This document shows, piece after piece, positions 1 to 9,182 of a stretch of 64,000 nucleotides of DNA. The stretch is from contig JAGRKV010000076.1 of assembly GCA_020442165.1 (NCBI GenBank), positions 1 through 64,000 of the forward strand. Reading direction: 5' to 3'. The notes beneath the pieces were generated by a model, which was not told where the DNA came from, ran no database searches, and was given only the letters and a program-made list of their open reading frames with translations. Source of the stretch: Hyphomicrobiaceae bacterium (GTDB lineage: Bacteria > Pseudomonadota > Alphaproteobacteria > Rhizobiales > Hyphomicrobiaceae). Every line of letters begins with the position of its first letter. The stretch's first letter is position 1. The position numbers and the translations under genes were made by a program.

Positions 1-1452
<1,452 letters not shown>

Positions 1453-1464
<12 letters not shown>

Positions 1465-1522
1465 GCCCTGCCCGGCTCGTCGCCGAACAAACACGAAGGG
1501 CGGCTCTCACGGGCCGCCCTTT
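1453..1522 (+). repeat. 70-bp direct repeat, copy 1 (groEL tail plus terminator)
   Basis: A 70-base segment covering the last groEL codons, the stop and the terminator hairpin recurs without a mismatch at 1584-1653, an offset of 131 bases. This copy is the functional groEL end. Confidence 0.95.
1496..1522 (+). terminator. groEL terminator, copy 1
   Basis: The arms AAGGGCGGC and GCCGCCCTT form a 9-bp stem with an 8-base loop about 30 bases after the groEL stop, followed by a short T run. It is the expected intrinsic terminator of the chaperonin operon. Confidence 0.8.
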
Positions 1523-1583
1523 CGCATTGGCTCCATGCCCATGCTCTTTGTCTGACGACATCGGCCAGGCCCGATGTCGTGGT

Positions 1584-1653
1584 GGCATGATGTAAGCCCT
1601 GCCCGGCTCGTCGCCGAACAAACACGAAGGGCGGCTCTCACGGGCCGCCCTTT
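1584..1653 (+). repeat. 70-bp direct repeat, copy 2 (orphan groEL tail plus terminator)
   Basis: This is a perfect copy of 1453-1522. It contains the GCATGATGTAA end of groEL with no gene in front of it, plus a second terminator hairpin at 1627-1652. The intervening 61 bases carry a perfect 10-bp inverted repeat (ACGACATCGG at 1555-1564, CCGATGTCGT at 1571-1580). It may be the scar of a segmental or groEL duplication that later decayed. Confidence 0.95.
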
Positions 1654-1673
1654 TGGTTTGCTACGCCAAACCA
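1654..1673. terminator. Small hairpin between groEL and the convergent tyrosinase gene
   Basis: TGGTTTG and CAAACCA form a 7-bp stem around a 6-base loop, directly behind the second terminator copy and 18 bases from the tyrosinase stop. It could help end the tyrosinase transcript, but there is no T run on that strand, so the call is weak. Confidence 0.35.
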
Positions 1674-1691
1674 GCCAATGTGGGATGCCGG

Positions 1692-3197
1692 TCACTCGAT
1701 GGGGAGTGTCGACGTCTCAATGCGAATGTTGCCTACATTCAGGTATTGCTTGTCGGCGCTTTCAGGAATGGAACTCTCGAATTCGACGGACAGCGCCTGC
1801 AGCGCGCCGCTGGCGCCCGTGACACCCAGCTGTCTCAGCGCATCGGAAATCGGCAGGCGCAGTGTCCCGGCATCACCGGAGGTGCCATGACCGCCGCCCG
1901 TGTGGGCCATCCCCGGGGAATGCTTCAAGGCGGATAGCGTAAACGTATTCAGGGTTCCAAGTACGACATCCTGACTGCCGCCAGCGTTCTTCTTCTTGAG
2001 TTTGATGTCGTAACTGAAACCGCCAAGCTTGCCATCGCTGCCTATACGTACGTCCTCGAGAACGAGCCACGCACTCTTGATCGCGGATTTCTCGGGCTCG
2101 ATGGCGAAGGTGGTGAGTGCACTTCCCGCGTCCGGCGCCACCGGCAGATCGACCACCACGGAGCGACCGCCCAGCGCAATGTCCCGGCGGAACGAAAGTG
2201 TCTTCAATCCTTTGTTGCCATCGGACTTTTCGACGCCATCTGGGACCATCGCGTGACCGCTTTCTCCTGGAGACGCCACTTGCCCACCGGCAATCACGAT
2301 TGGCTCGCTTGCAACCACCACCGAAGTCGTGATCGGCTCGATTTCGTAGTCGTCATAGATGTAGCCCAGCTGATTGCGAGAATCGAGCAGGTCTGCCGTC
2401 GCCATGACCTTGCTCGCCGTGGTGTCGAAACTGTGCTTCTGCTTTGCCCACGTTCTGGTAGCGCTCGGATTTTGCCGCCCGTCCGCCAGCCTCACCCATA
2501 CGTCCCACAACCTGTCGATATTGGCATGATGCAACCAGAATATCGGGTCGCGGGCAGACGAGTTGACAAACCCCATTTCACCGCCCACCGCACCATGCAC
2601 CGTGCCGTGCGGATTACCTTCCAGGGATGATGAAAACGCATTGAAGGCTTTGGCAGACGCCTTGGACCAAGCGCGGCTGATGTTCACATTCGACAGATCG
2701 GTACGGGCGCGCGGGTGCCACAGCGGGTTGGTCGATGCGTCACCTTCGGTGAACACGGCGTTGATCTTCGGCGACGCATTCCAATTCCAGTATGGAAGCT
2801 CGAAGGCGGTCTGATTGCCGGCTTCCTTGGCCGAGGACTTCAGCACCTGTTCAAAAAAGTAGAGGAACGCGCGATGCCAGGATACGAACTGAAGTGTCCC
2901 GTGGTGGCACGAGTTATAAAGACTGCCAAGGTTCGCGGGCACCGCCTCCGTCGTGCCATGCACCGATGCCCAGTAGTACCAGCCTTCGGGATCGTCTTTT
3001 TTGGCGACCGAGCGCTGCTTCATGCGAGCCACGCCTGCACGCAAGGCAGCGACCTTCTCTGGTGACTTGGCGAATTCCTCAATGTTCTGGCGAATGCGTG
3101 GTGTCCCGCCCGTCTGGGCCAGAACTTTCTCCAGCAAAGCCATCGGCAAGGCGGCTGCCAAACCCATCTGAAACAAGACGCGGCGATTGATAATCAT
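1692..3197 (-). CDS. Tyrosinase-family type 3 copper oxidase, Tat-type signal
   Basis: The enzyme should oxidise phenols or catechols to quinones with a binuclear copper centre. With the ATG start at 3197 the protein has 501 residues. Copper A ligands appear as H80 (ASVHG), H98/H99 (SCHHGTLQF) and H108 (SWHRAFL). Copper B ligands are H197 and H201 (GNPHGTVHG) and H224 (FWLHHANIDRLW). The N-terminus has twin arginines (NRRVLFQMG) before a hydrophobic stretch and LAQTGG, which suggests Tat export of a folded copper enzyme. The C-terminal ~200 residues resemble the beta-sandwich domain of polyphenol oxidases. A TTG start at 3230 is also open, but the ATG has AAGGGG 8 bases upstream. No tyrosinase partner gene is next to it; it stands alone between groEL and prfC. 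Confidence 0.9.
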   Translation of the reverse strand: MIINRRVLFQMGLAAALPMALLEKVLAQTGGTPRIRQNIEEFAKSPEKVAALRAGVARMKQRSVAKKDDPEGWYYWASVHGTTEAVPANLGSLYNSCHHGTLQFVSWHRAFLYFFEQVLKSSAKEAGNQTAFELPYWNWNASPKINAVFTEGDASTNPLWHPRARTDLSNVNISRAWSKASAKAFNAFSSSLEGNPHGTVHGAVGGEMGFVNSSARDPIFWLHHANIDRLWDVWVRLADGRQNPSATRTWAKQKHSFDTTASKVMATADLLDSRNQLGYIYDDYEIEPITTSVVVASEPIVIAGGQVASPGESGHAMVPDGVEKSDGNKGLKTLSFRRDIALGGRSVVVDLPVAPDAGSALTTFAIEPEKSAIKSAWLVLEDVRIGSDGKLGGFSYDIKLKKKNAGGSQDVVLGTLNTFTLSALKHSPGMAHTGGGHGTSGDAGTLRLPISDALRQLGVTGASGALQALSVEFESSIPESADKQYLNVGNIRIETSTLPIE

Positions 3198-3381
3198 GAC
3201 CTCGACCCCTTGAAACAAGCTATGTAGCAATGACCCATAGTGTCGAGTGTGCCAGTGTTCCCGTCAAGCCAGACGACCGAACCGGCGCGGTCACGCCGCC
3301 GCTTCCCTATCGGCTGAAACTTGCTATAGAGCGAACGCGACGAGCAGCGATTTCTGACCCGCGAGAGAGCTTCACATTCCG

Positions 3382-5013
3382 ATGTCCGAAACAAACGACG
3401 AAACGGTCGCCACCACTGCGCCGGCAACGAAGGGCAAGGCCGATCCGCGCATGGTTGCCGAGATCGAGAAGCGGCGCACGTTCGCGATCATCTCGCACCC
3501 TGACGCGGGCAAGACGACGCTGACCGAAAAGCTGCTGCTATTCGGCGGCGCGATCCAACTTGCGGGACAGGTCAAGGCGAAGAAGGACAAGCAGTCGACG
3601 CGGTCGGACTGGATGGCGATCGAGAAGGCGCGCGGCATCTCGGTCGCGACTTCGGTGATGACGTTCGAGTATGGCGGGCACGTCTTCAACCTGCTCGATA
3701 CGCCAGGCCACGAAGACTTCTCCGACCACACCTATCGCACGCTTACCGCTGTCGACAGTGCCATCATGGTGATCGACGCGGCACGCGGCATCGAGGCGCG
3801 GACGCTCAAGCTGTTCGAGATCTGCCGACTGCGCGACATCCCCATCATCACCTTCATCAATAAGATGGACCGCGAGGCGCGCGTGCCGCTGGAGGCGCTG
3901 GACGAGATCGAGAAGACGCTGGCACTCGATACCGCGCCGATGGTGTGGCCGATCGGCTCAGGCCGCGACTTCAAGGGCGTTTATGATCTGCGCACGGGCA
4001 AGCTGCGCCGGCTCGATCAAGAGGGTGCCAGCGACGTCTCAGGACCCGATGATCCCATATTCGACACACTGATGGAGCCGGGCGCCGTGGCAACATGGCG
4101 TGAAGAGGTCGAACTGGTTTCGGATGCTGCCCGGAATTTCGATTTGGAGGCGTTCCGGCATGGAACATTGACGCCGGTGTTCTATGGCTCGGCGTTGAAA
4201 AACTTCGGCGTCAGAAGCCTGCTCGAAGCGCTAATCGAGCATGCGCCACCACCGCGCGACCAGAAGGCGGCGACCCGCACCATCCATGCCACCGAGCCCG
4301 CCATGACCGGTGTGATCTTCAAGATCCAGGCGAACATGGACAAGAACCATCGCGACCGCATCGCGTTCATGCGCGTTTGCTCGGGCAAGCTGACGCGCGG
4401 CATGAAGGCGAAACTGGTACGCACTGGCAGGACTATCGCGTTGCAGGCGCCACAGTTCTTCTTTGCGCAGGATCGCTCGCTTGCGGAAGAAGCCTATGCC
4501 GGTGACGTTGTCGGCATCCCCGGCAAGGGCCTACTCCGCATCGGCGATGCCCTGACCGAAGGCGAAGACATCACCTTTCTCGGTATTCCCAACTTCGCGC
4601 CGGAGATCCTGCGGCGCGTGCGTGCGAACGACGCCATCAAATCTCAAAAGCTGAAGGTGGCGCTTGAAGAGATGGCGGAAGAGGGAATCGTGCAGCTGTT
4701 CTCACCCATCGACGGCACGCAGCCCGTCGTCGGCGTGATCGGAGCGCTGCAGTTGGACGTGCTTGCCGACCGGCTCACCCACGAATACGGCCTCGACACC
4801 GTGTTCGATTCAGCACCGTGCGACACCGTGCGCTGGATCAGCTCGGACAAGGCTGGCGCGGTCGACGAGTTCGTCAAGAAACACAGGTCTTTGGTCGCCA
4901 AGGACCGCGAGGGCGAATACGTCTATCTCGCCCCGTCGATCTACAATCTCCACACCGTGATTGAACGCGCGCCCGACATCGCCTTCAAGGACATCAAGAC
5001 GATCACCGTGTGA
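3382..5013 (+). CDS. prfC: Peptide chain release factor 3
   Basis: RF3 is a ribosome-bound GTPase that recycles RF1/RF2 after peptide release. The protein has 543 residues, the usual length. GTPase motifs are in place: G1 SHPDAGKTT with K44, G3 DTPGHEDFSDHTYR, and G4 INKMDRE. An EF-Tu-like domain 2 and the RF3-specific C-terminal domain follow. The ~20 residues before the G domain (MSETNDETVATTAP) form a short Thr/Ala-rich extension. It is transcribed divergently from the tyrosinase gene and has no operon partner. Confidence 0.97.
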   Translation: MSETNDETVATTAPATKGKADPRMVAEIEKRRTFAIISHPDAGKTTLTEKLLLFGGAIQLAGQVKAKKDKQSTRSDWMAIEKARGISVATSVMTFEYGGHVFNLLDTPGHEDFSDHTYRTLTAVDSAIMVIDAARGIEARTLKLFEICRLRDIPIITFINKMDREARVPLEALDEIEKTLALDTAPMVWPIGSGRDFKGVYDLRTGKLRRLDQEGASDVSGPDDPIFDTLMEPGAVATWREEVELVSDAARNFDLEAFRHGTLTPVFYGSALKNFGVRSLLEALIEHAPPPRDQKAATRTIHATEPAMTGVIFKIQANMDKNHRDRIAFMRVCSGKLTRGMKAKLVRTGRTIALQAPQFFFAQDRSLAEEAYAGDVVGIPGKGLLRIGDALTEGEDITFLGIPNFAPEILRRVRANDAIKSQKLKVALEEMAEEGIVQLFSPIDGTQPVVGVIGALQLDVLADRLTHEYGLDTVFDSAPCDTVRWISSDKAGAVDEFVKKHRSLVAKDREGEYVYLAPSIYNLHTVIERAPDIAFKDIKTITV

Positions 5014-5052
5014 TGGCGCGTTGGCTGGCGGCCGCCACCATGCGCGATCCGG

Positions 5053-5643
5053 TCACGGCACCGGCAGCTTCAATCCGGGCGCCTTTTCGATCACCTGCGT
5101 GGAAAAACTCTCAAAGCCTGCCTGTTTCGAGAGAGTGGTCGATTTGGCGATCCAGCCGGTTTCAGGGTTAACCCAGAACTTATCGTGATAAGAGGATTTG
5201 ATGGCAGGCAGCTCGTAGTCGGCCTCGATCGTTTCATACTTCACGCCGTCGAGTTCCTCGGTCGCGCACGCGGCATTCTTCGCGGTGTCGGCAGCCGCCT
5301 TTAGCTGTTTAGCGACGGCCTCCGGGTCGTGTCCGCTGTCGAGCGTGCGAATTTTCTTCCAGCTCTTGCCCTTGTCGTAGGACGCATACATCACCTGCCC
5401 GCGCACCATCGACCACGGCATGTTGGAGGGTTCAATCATCTCCGTCATCCAATCGCCGGTTCCGTCGAGGTAGCTGTAGTTCTTGGTTGTCTTGGCTCCC
5501 TTGATTTCCTGCACGATCAGGTTCTTCGTCGGCCCCTTCACATTGCGGTCGGTATAAATGCGGACGAATTTCTCGTGGCACGTTTCGCCCATGGCAGGGG
5601 CAACGACGATGACAGAAAGAATTGCGGCAAGAAATAATTTCAT
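5053..5643 (-). CDS. Secreted protein of unknown function
   Basis: I do not recognise a family. With the start at 5643 the protein has 196 residues and begins with a classical signal peptide (MKLFLAAILSVIVVAPAMG, cleavage probably before ETCHEKF). The mature part is charged, has two cysteines, and reads like a beta-rich periplasmic protein (VMYASYDKGKSWKKIRT, KFWVNPETGWIAKS), somewhat like outer-membrane lipid-binding folds. A longer frame to 5703 exists, but its first 20 residues would precede the signal peptide. It converges on prfC 39 bases away. Confidence 0.75.
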   Translation of the reverse strand: MKLFLAAILSVIVVAPAMGETCHEKFVRIYTDRNVKGPTKNLIVQEIKGAKTTKNYSYLDGTGDWMTEMIEPSNMPWSMVRGQVMYASYDKGKSWKKIRTLDSGHDPEAVAKQLKAAADTAKNAACATEELDGVKYETIEADYELPAIKSSYHDKFWVNPETGWIAKSTTLSKQAGFESFSTQVIEKAPGLKLPVP

Positions 5644-5879
5644 CACTTCATCCCGATGGTGGACCCAAGGAATCTGACACAGGCGAACAGGTTGTGCCGC
5701 CAATCAAAAGATCATGCGGCACTGAACTGAACCCAATCCCGCACGAATATGCAAGGTTGCTGCCATCCGGCATCCGCGATGGCATGGTGGCCGCGCCAAG
5801 ACTGCGCTCCTTGGCTTTACGCAGTCGCATTGTGATCGACCACGCACACCAGATCGCTCGTGGTCCGGCTGAAGGTGGC

Positions 5880-6314
5880 TTAGTCGAGAGAAATGGCGAG
5901 GCCGGAGAGATCGAGATTGGCCATCAGACCAACCTGACGACCACTCAACTCCAGCACTGCGCCCTTCTGGTTGGTCAACACGATGGCCCGCGCGCCTGCT
6001 CCAACAGCGATGCCTGCGCCGCCAGCGACATAGACCCCCTCGACGTCAGATGGACGCCGGATGTTCGTCACCCTGCCGTGCAACACGGTCTTCGACCCGC
6101 CAAAGACGAGGCCATAGTCAAGGCCACCGGTCGACAACCCATAGATCTGGCCGTGGTAATCCAGCGTGCCGCCACCGCCCGAGCCGCCGATGATCCATCC
6201 CGCCTTGTAGATCGTCAGCCGGACGTAACCTGTATCCGCGTGGGTTGGAGTGAAGGAGAGTGCCAGAGCGACAAGCGCCAGCAGACCTGCGCGAATCTGA
6301 AAATGGATAGCCAT
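5880..6314 (-). CDS. Secreted glycine-rich protein, possibly SYLF/DUF1134-like
   Basis: This 144-residue protein has a signal peptide ending near THADTGY. The mature part is rich in Gly and Val with short alternating hydrophobic stretches (KAGWIIGGSGGGGTLDY, GVYVAGGAGIAVGAGAR). That pattern recalls the lipid-binding SYLF or DUF1134 folds, but the match is by eye and not secure. The start was set at 6314 because GGGGGA lies 6 bases upstream; a longer frame to 6371 would bury the signal peptide. The next gene is divergent, 197 bases away. Confidence 0.7.
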   Translation of the reverse strand: MAIHFQIRAGLLALVALALSFTPTHADTGYVRLTIYKAGWIIGGSGGGGTLDYHGQIYGLSTGGLDYGLVFGGSKTVLHGRVTNIRRPSDVEGVYVAGGAGIAVGAGARAIVLTNQKGAVLELSGRQVGLMANLDLSGLAISLD

Positions 6315-6511
6315 TGAAAAGTCCCCCGGAATGGACGTAGCGGAACGCGATTGCACCGTGACGAACCCCATGGGGGGCTAGTTGACCACCCAAATCTGGA
6401 CGAAAGATGTCGCCCGCCAGATCCAGCAGTGTTGCGAACCGGGTGTGGCATAACTCGCCACCGGCCTTAAGCCATCCTTAACCGGCGCATGCGGAATCTA
6501 ATGGCCCTGCA

Positions 6512-7342
6512 ATGCCAAAATCCGAGGCTGCCGTGACGACACGGAGTGCTGCAGTTCCGCACGGCCTGCGAGCCATTGATCTGCCAGTCGTCATAATGAT
6601 CGGCGCGGCATTGAACGGTCTTGTCGTCACTGTGATGCAAACGGTGTCGGCGGGCGGCGGCCTGTCGCTGACATTGGGGCTCAGTCCGTTCCAGATCATC
6701 GCTATACTCGTCGCCGCGCGGCTGATGCTGGGCATGGGTGAACCCGACGCGGCTGGACCGTGGTGGCTTGACCTGACGGTGGCGGCACTCATCCTTGTGC
6801 CCAGCAGTGCCGTATCCTGGGCCGCGCTGGCGATTTATTCCGGTTATCATGCTGTCGAAACGCGCGCAGAGCGGCGCACGGGCGCGCTGCTGTTCCTCGC
6901 GATCGCTGTGGCGTCACTATGGTCGTCGGTCATTCTCAAGTGGTTTGCCTTGCCGGTAACAACTGGCGAAGCATTTGTGCTTGGCCAGATCATGCATCTC
7001 ATCAGGCCCGACATCATTCAGGTCGCCAACGTGATCGGCAATCCCGACACGCACAGCCTCATCCTGATGACGCGCTGCACGACAGCCGACGCTCTGCCCC
7101 ATGCCGCCATCGGCGTCGCGGCAGTCGCATATCTGCTGGGCGACGTCAGGCCCGAACGACTGCGACAAGCATTGGTGATGCTGGCGGTTATCTATGTGGC
7201 TGCCAACCTCGTCCGTCTGGGGGGGCTCGCGTGGTCGGCTGAGTCCTATGCGCTCGTCCATGGGCCAATCGGCGCCAATGCTTTCGATCTGTTCCAGGCG
7301 GGGCTGGTGCTCACGTTGGGCAACTGGGCGGGTTCGTCATGA
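6512..7342 (+). CDS. Exosortase/archaeosortase-like membrane transpeptidase
   Basis: This 276-residue polytopic membrane protein has about seven hydrophobic segments. The second half matches the exosortase layout: a short loop that resembles the exosortase GNxIxxPxxxLxVxxAC stretch (VANVIGNPDTHSLILMTRCT), a candidate catalytic Cys189 at the start of a helix, Arg235 in NLVRL, and His250 in VHGPIGAN. Known exosortases recognise a C-terminal tripartite tail on exported proteins, cleave it at the outer face of the inner membrane and pass the protein on. The next gene overlaps by 4 bases (ATGA), and a small protein with such a tail follows. The overall length matches single-domain exosortases. The subclass is not one I can name, and the family call rests on motif geometry. 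Confidence 0.72.
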   Translation: MPKSEAAVTTRSAAVPHGLRAIDLPVVIMIGAALNGLVVTVMQTVSAGGGLSLTLGLSPFQIIAILVAARLMLGMGEPDAAGPWWLDLTVAALILVPSSAVSWAALAIYSGYHAVETRAERRTGALLFLAIAVASLWSSVILKWFALPVTTGEAFVLGQIMHLIRPDIIQVANVIGNPDTHSLILMTRCTTADALPHAAIGVAAVAYLLGDVRPERLRQALVMLAVIYVAANLVRLGGLAWSAESYALVHGPIGANAFDLFQAGLVLTLGNWAGSS

Positions 7343-7833
7343 ACGCCCGTGTCATCACATCAGTAGCCGTGCTCATCGCGCTTGCCGGCGGCATGGCGCT
7401 CAAGGTCGGCCGATACTCAGGGCATGGCGAGGCTGCATCCACGACCGCTGAAAGGCACATTGCTGTAGTGATGTCGCAGCATGGCTGGCTGGAAAAGAAT
7501 GAAGCCGCCGTCACCGGTCATCTGCCATTCTTGCAGAAGGTGTTCGTGCGCGGCGGCTGCAGCGAGCCGGTCTTTGTTGCCATACTCACCGGTAATGCCG
7601 AGGGCGCGGACTTCTTCCGCCTGCAACACAGCGGCAACGTCGCTTTCGTTCAGGATGACGTCGTCTCGCATCCCAATGGTTTTCGGCGCCAAATCGCTAA
7701 CATGACCAGGGCGGCGGGGCGGCTCGTCGGCCATGGAGACGGCCAAACGCTTCCGGTCCTTGCCGTCTCACCGGCACCACCAATTGACCGCGACGAGTGC
7801 GCTGGACCGCCCGCGCAAGCCTGGCGCCCGTGA
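7339..7833 (+). CDS. Membrane-anchored protein coupled to the exosortase-like gene
   Basis: The start ATG overlaps the stop of the previous gene (ATGA), which indicates translational coupling. The 164-residue protein has one N-terminal hydrophobic segment (VITSVAVLIALAGGMAL) and a soluble remainder outside the membrane, with a conserved-looking FVRGGCSEPVFVAILTGN stretch and a Pro-rich end. Its place resembles that of EpsI-type partner proteins of exosortases, but I see no clear similarity to that domain. Function unknown; a role as exosortase partner is inferred from the coupling only. Confidence 0.65.
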   Translation: MNARVITSVAVLIALAGGMALKVGRYSGHGEAASTTAERHIAVVMSQHGWLEKNEAAVTGHLPFLQKVFVRGGCSEPVFVAILTGNAEGADFFRLQHSGNVAFVQDDVVSHPNGFRRQIANMTRAAGRLVGHGDGQTLPVLAVSPAPPIDRDECAGPPAQAWRP

Positions 7834-7922
7834 TGGATCGGGAGCAGTGCGTTCTTTAATGCACGTTAATCTTTCGCAGGTAGTCTGATGCCGCGTAGCG
7901 TTATGGTCGCGGGTCAGTTTTT

Positions 7923-8201
7923 ATGAAGACGATCATTCATTCCAGCATATTTGTAGCGCTCGTCGTTTCGGGCGGACTGATCCTGTTCGTTTCGGGCAGC
8001 TCCACGGTACATGCCGCGAATGGTGGCAATGGAAATCACTATGGCTGGGGCAGAGGCAACGGCAATGGTGGTGGCGGAGGCGGCGGCGGTGGTGGACCGC
8101 TACCCGTTCTCGGTGTGACCCTGCTTGGCCAGGCTGCAGGAGCCGCCGGCCTTTACACATTGTGGCGTCGGCGCAGGCGCCGCGACACGACCAAGCGCTA
8201 G
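7923..8201 (+). CDS. Small Gly-rich exported protein with a PEP-CTERM-like sorting tail
   Basis: This 92-residue protein has a signal peptide (residues 1-31, ending TVHA). A short Gly/Asn region follows (NGNHYGWGRGNGNGG), with a run of ten glycines at 49-58. The C-terminus has the three parts of an exosortase signal: a short motif PLPVLG at 59-64, a hydrophobic helix to about residue 80, and a cluster of six arginines at 82-87. Most of the processed product would be the Gly-rich stretch. It sits 89 bases behind the exosortase-like pair on the same strand and is the likely cognate substrate. No clear ribosome-binding site is visible before the ATG. Confidence 0.75.
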   Translation: MKTIIHSSIFVALVVSGGLILFVSGSSTVHAANGGNGNHYGWGRGNGNGGGGGGGGGGPLPVLGVTLLGQAAGAAGLYTLWRRRRRRDTTKR

Positions 8202-8286
8202 ATCGTTTCAGACCTACGTTGAAACGATCCAGATATCTTCGCTCACGCAGCCTAACTCGCTATCGCTCGGGCTGCTCCGCGGGGAC

Positions 8287-8348
8287 GGCGCAAGGCGCCG
8301 GGCCGCAGTCGCGGCCTTAGCCATTCCGTCTTGGTCGGAATCGCTCTA
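8287..8348 (+). repeat. Dispersed 62-bp repeat, copy 1
   Basis: This segment matches 16759-16820 at 53 of 62 positions by eye. Both copies contain GGCGCAAGGC, CTTGGTCGGAA and end in CGCTCTA. In this copy ATTCCG and CGGAAT can pair around the CTTGGT loop. It lies in a non-coding gap. Confidence 0.85.
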
Positions 8349-8373
8349 GGGCGCGCGTTATCTCGCCCATCTT

Positions 8374-8405
8374 CCGCATGCTTCTCACGCTGAACCGCTG
8401 CGCAG
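8374..8405 (+). repeat. Degenerate left half of the 49-bp hairpin repeat
   Basis: GCATGCTTCTCACGCTGAAC resembles the left arm and middle of the 49-bp element seen at 17659-17951 and elsewhere, but the right arm (TTCAGCTGAACATGC) is missing. Confidence 0.5.
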
Positions 8406-8442
8406 CCGTTGCGCTGCATGAGCCATCGCGGCTCAACGCAGA

Positions 8443-8477
8443 GCGGCCGCGCCGGTTGGGGGGAACCGGGCGGCCGC
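8443..8477. other. Strong GC hairpin with a G6 loop
   Basis: GCGGCCGC plus CCGGTT (8443-8457, one bulged G) pairs with AACCGG plus GCGGCCGC (8464-8477) around a loop of six G. That is a 14-bp stem in a gene-free stretch, with no T run on the plus strand. The gap 8202-8623 holds this hairpin and two repeat elements; I see no gene in it. Confidence 0.75.
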
Positions 8478-8623
8478 GGGGGAAGTCGAACCGTCGCAAT
8501 CGGAGAGGGACAGCCGACACTACTTGGTGCAGGATCACTTCGCCTGCGAAACTTCAAAACTCACTTCGTCCTCGCCCTGGGGCGGCGCGCTCCTAACAAC
8601 GAGCCGTGTGTGGCTTTCGCCGA

Positions 8624-8908
8624 TCAGCGCGATTTGGATGCGCAAGCCGCCAGCATCTGGTCGCGCTTTTGAGCCGACGACTTCCATACATTCGGCGGCA
8701 CGCTGCCGCACCATTGCAGGTGGCGGCCAAGATCGCTGTTCCACTCGGGCCCTGAAAAGCCGCACTTTAGCTTTTCGTTCTGCTGCTGCTGCTTCAGGGC
8801 AGTCGCGCCGTACCATTGGCAGTTCGACTGGGCCGCGACCGGTGCCGTGACGCTGGCCAGCGCCGCGAGCGCAGAAAGCAAGGCCAGGGGAGCGGCGGTA
8901 AGTCTCAT
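8624..8908 (-). CDS. Small secreted cysteine-containing protein
   Basis: This 94-residue hypothetical protein has a signal peptide (MRLTAAPLALLSALAALASV, ending near VAAQSN). The mature chain has four cysteines (SNCQWYG, KLKCGFSG, LQWCGSVP, LAACAS), which suggests two disulfides in the periplasm. The start at 8908 has GAGGA 8 bases upstream; a longer frame to 8941 lacks support. No recognised family. Confidence 0.7.
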   Translation of the reverse strand: MRLTAAPLALLSALAALASVTAPVAAQSNCQWYGATALKQQQQNEKLKCGFSGPEWNSDLGRHLQWCGSVPPNVWKSSAQKRDQMLAACASKSR

Positions 8909-9182
8909 GTGACCAGTCCTCGTGTATCTCGCGCCCCTCATCCCTCGGATCGATCGCCGGGGGCTTGCCAGCGATCATGACCAGAAAGCTAACGCCTGCA
9001 ACATGAACCCGCTCTGAATGCGGCAAAGGTTTACCGTTCATCTTCGGGCGGGACTGAAACCGGCCAATTCTCAATGGCTTAAGTGGAACCCTGGGTGTGG
9101 CCGACGGGCGCCGCGGACGCTGGGGCGAATCTGTTAGGTTGCTGGTCCACCGCATTACCGAAGCCATCTGACATAGCCATAG

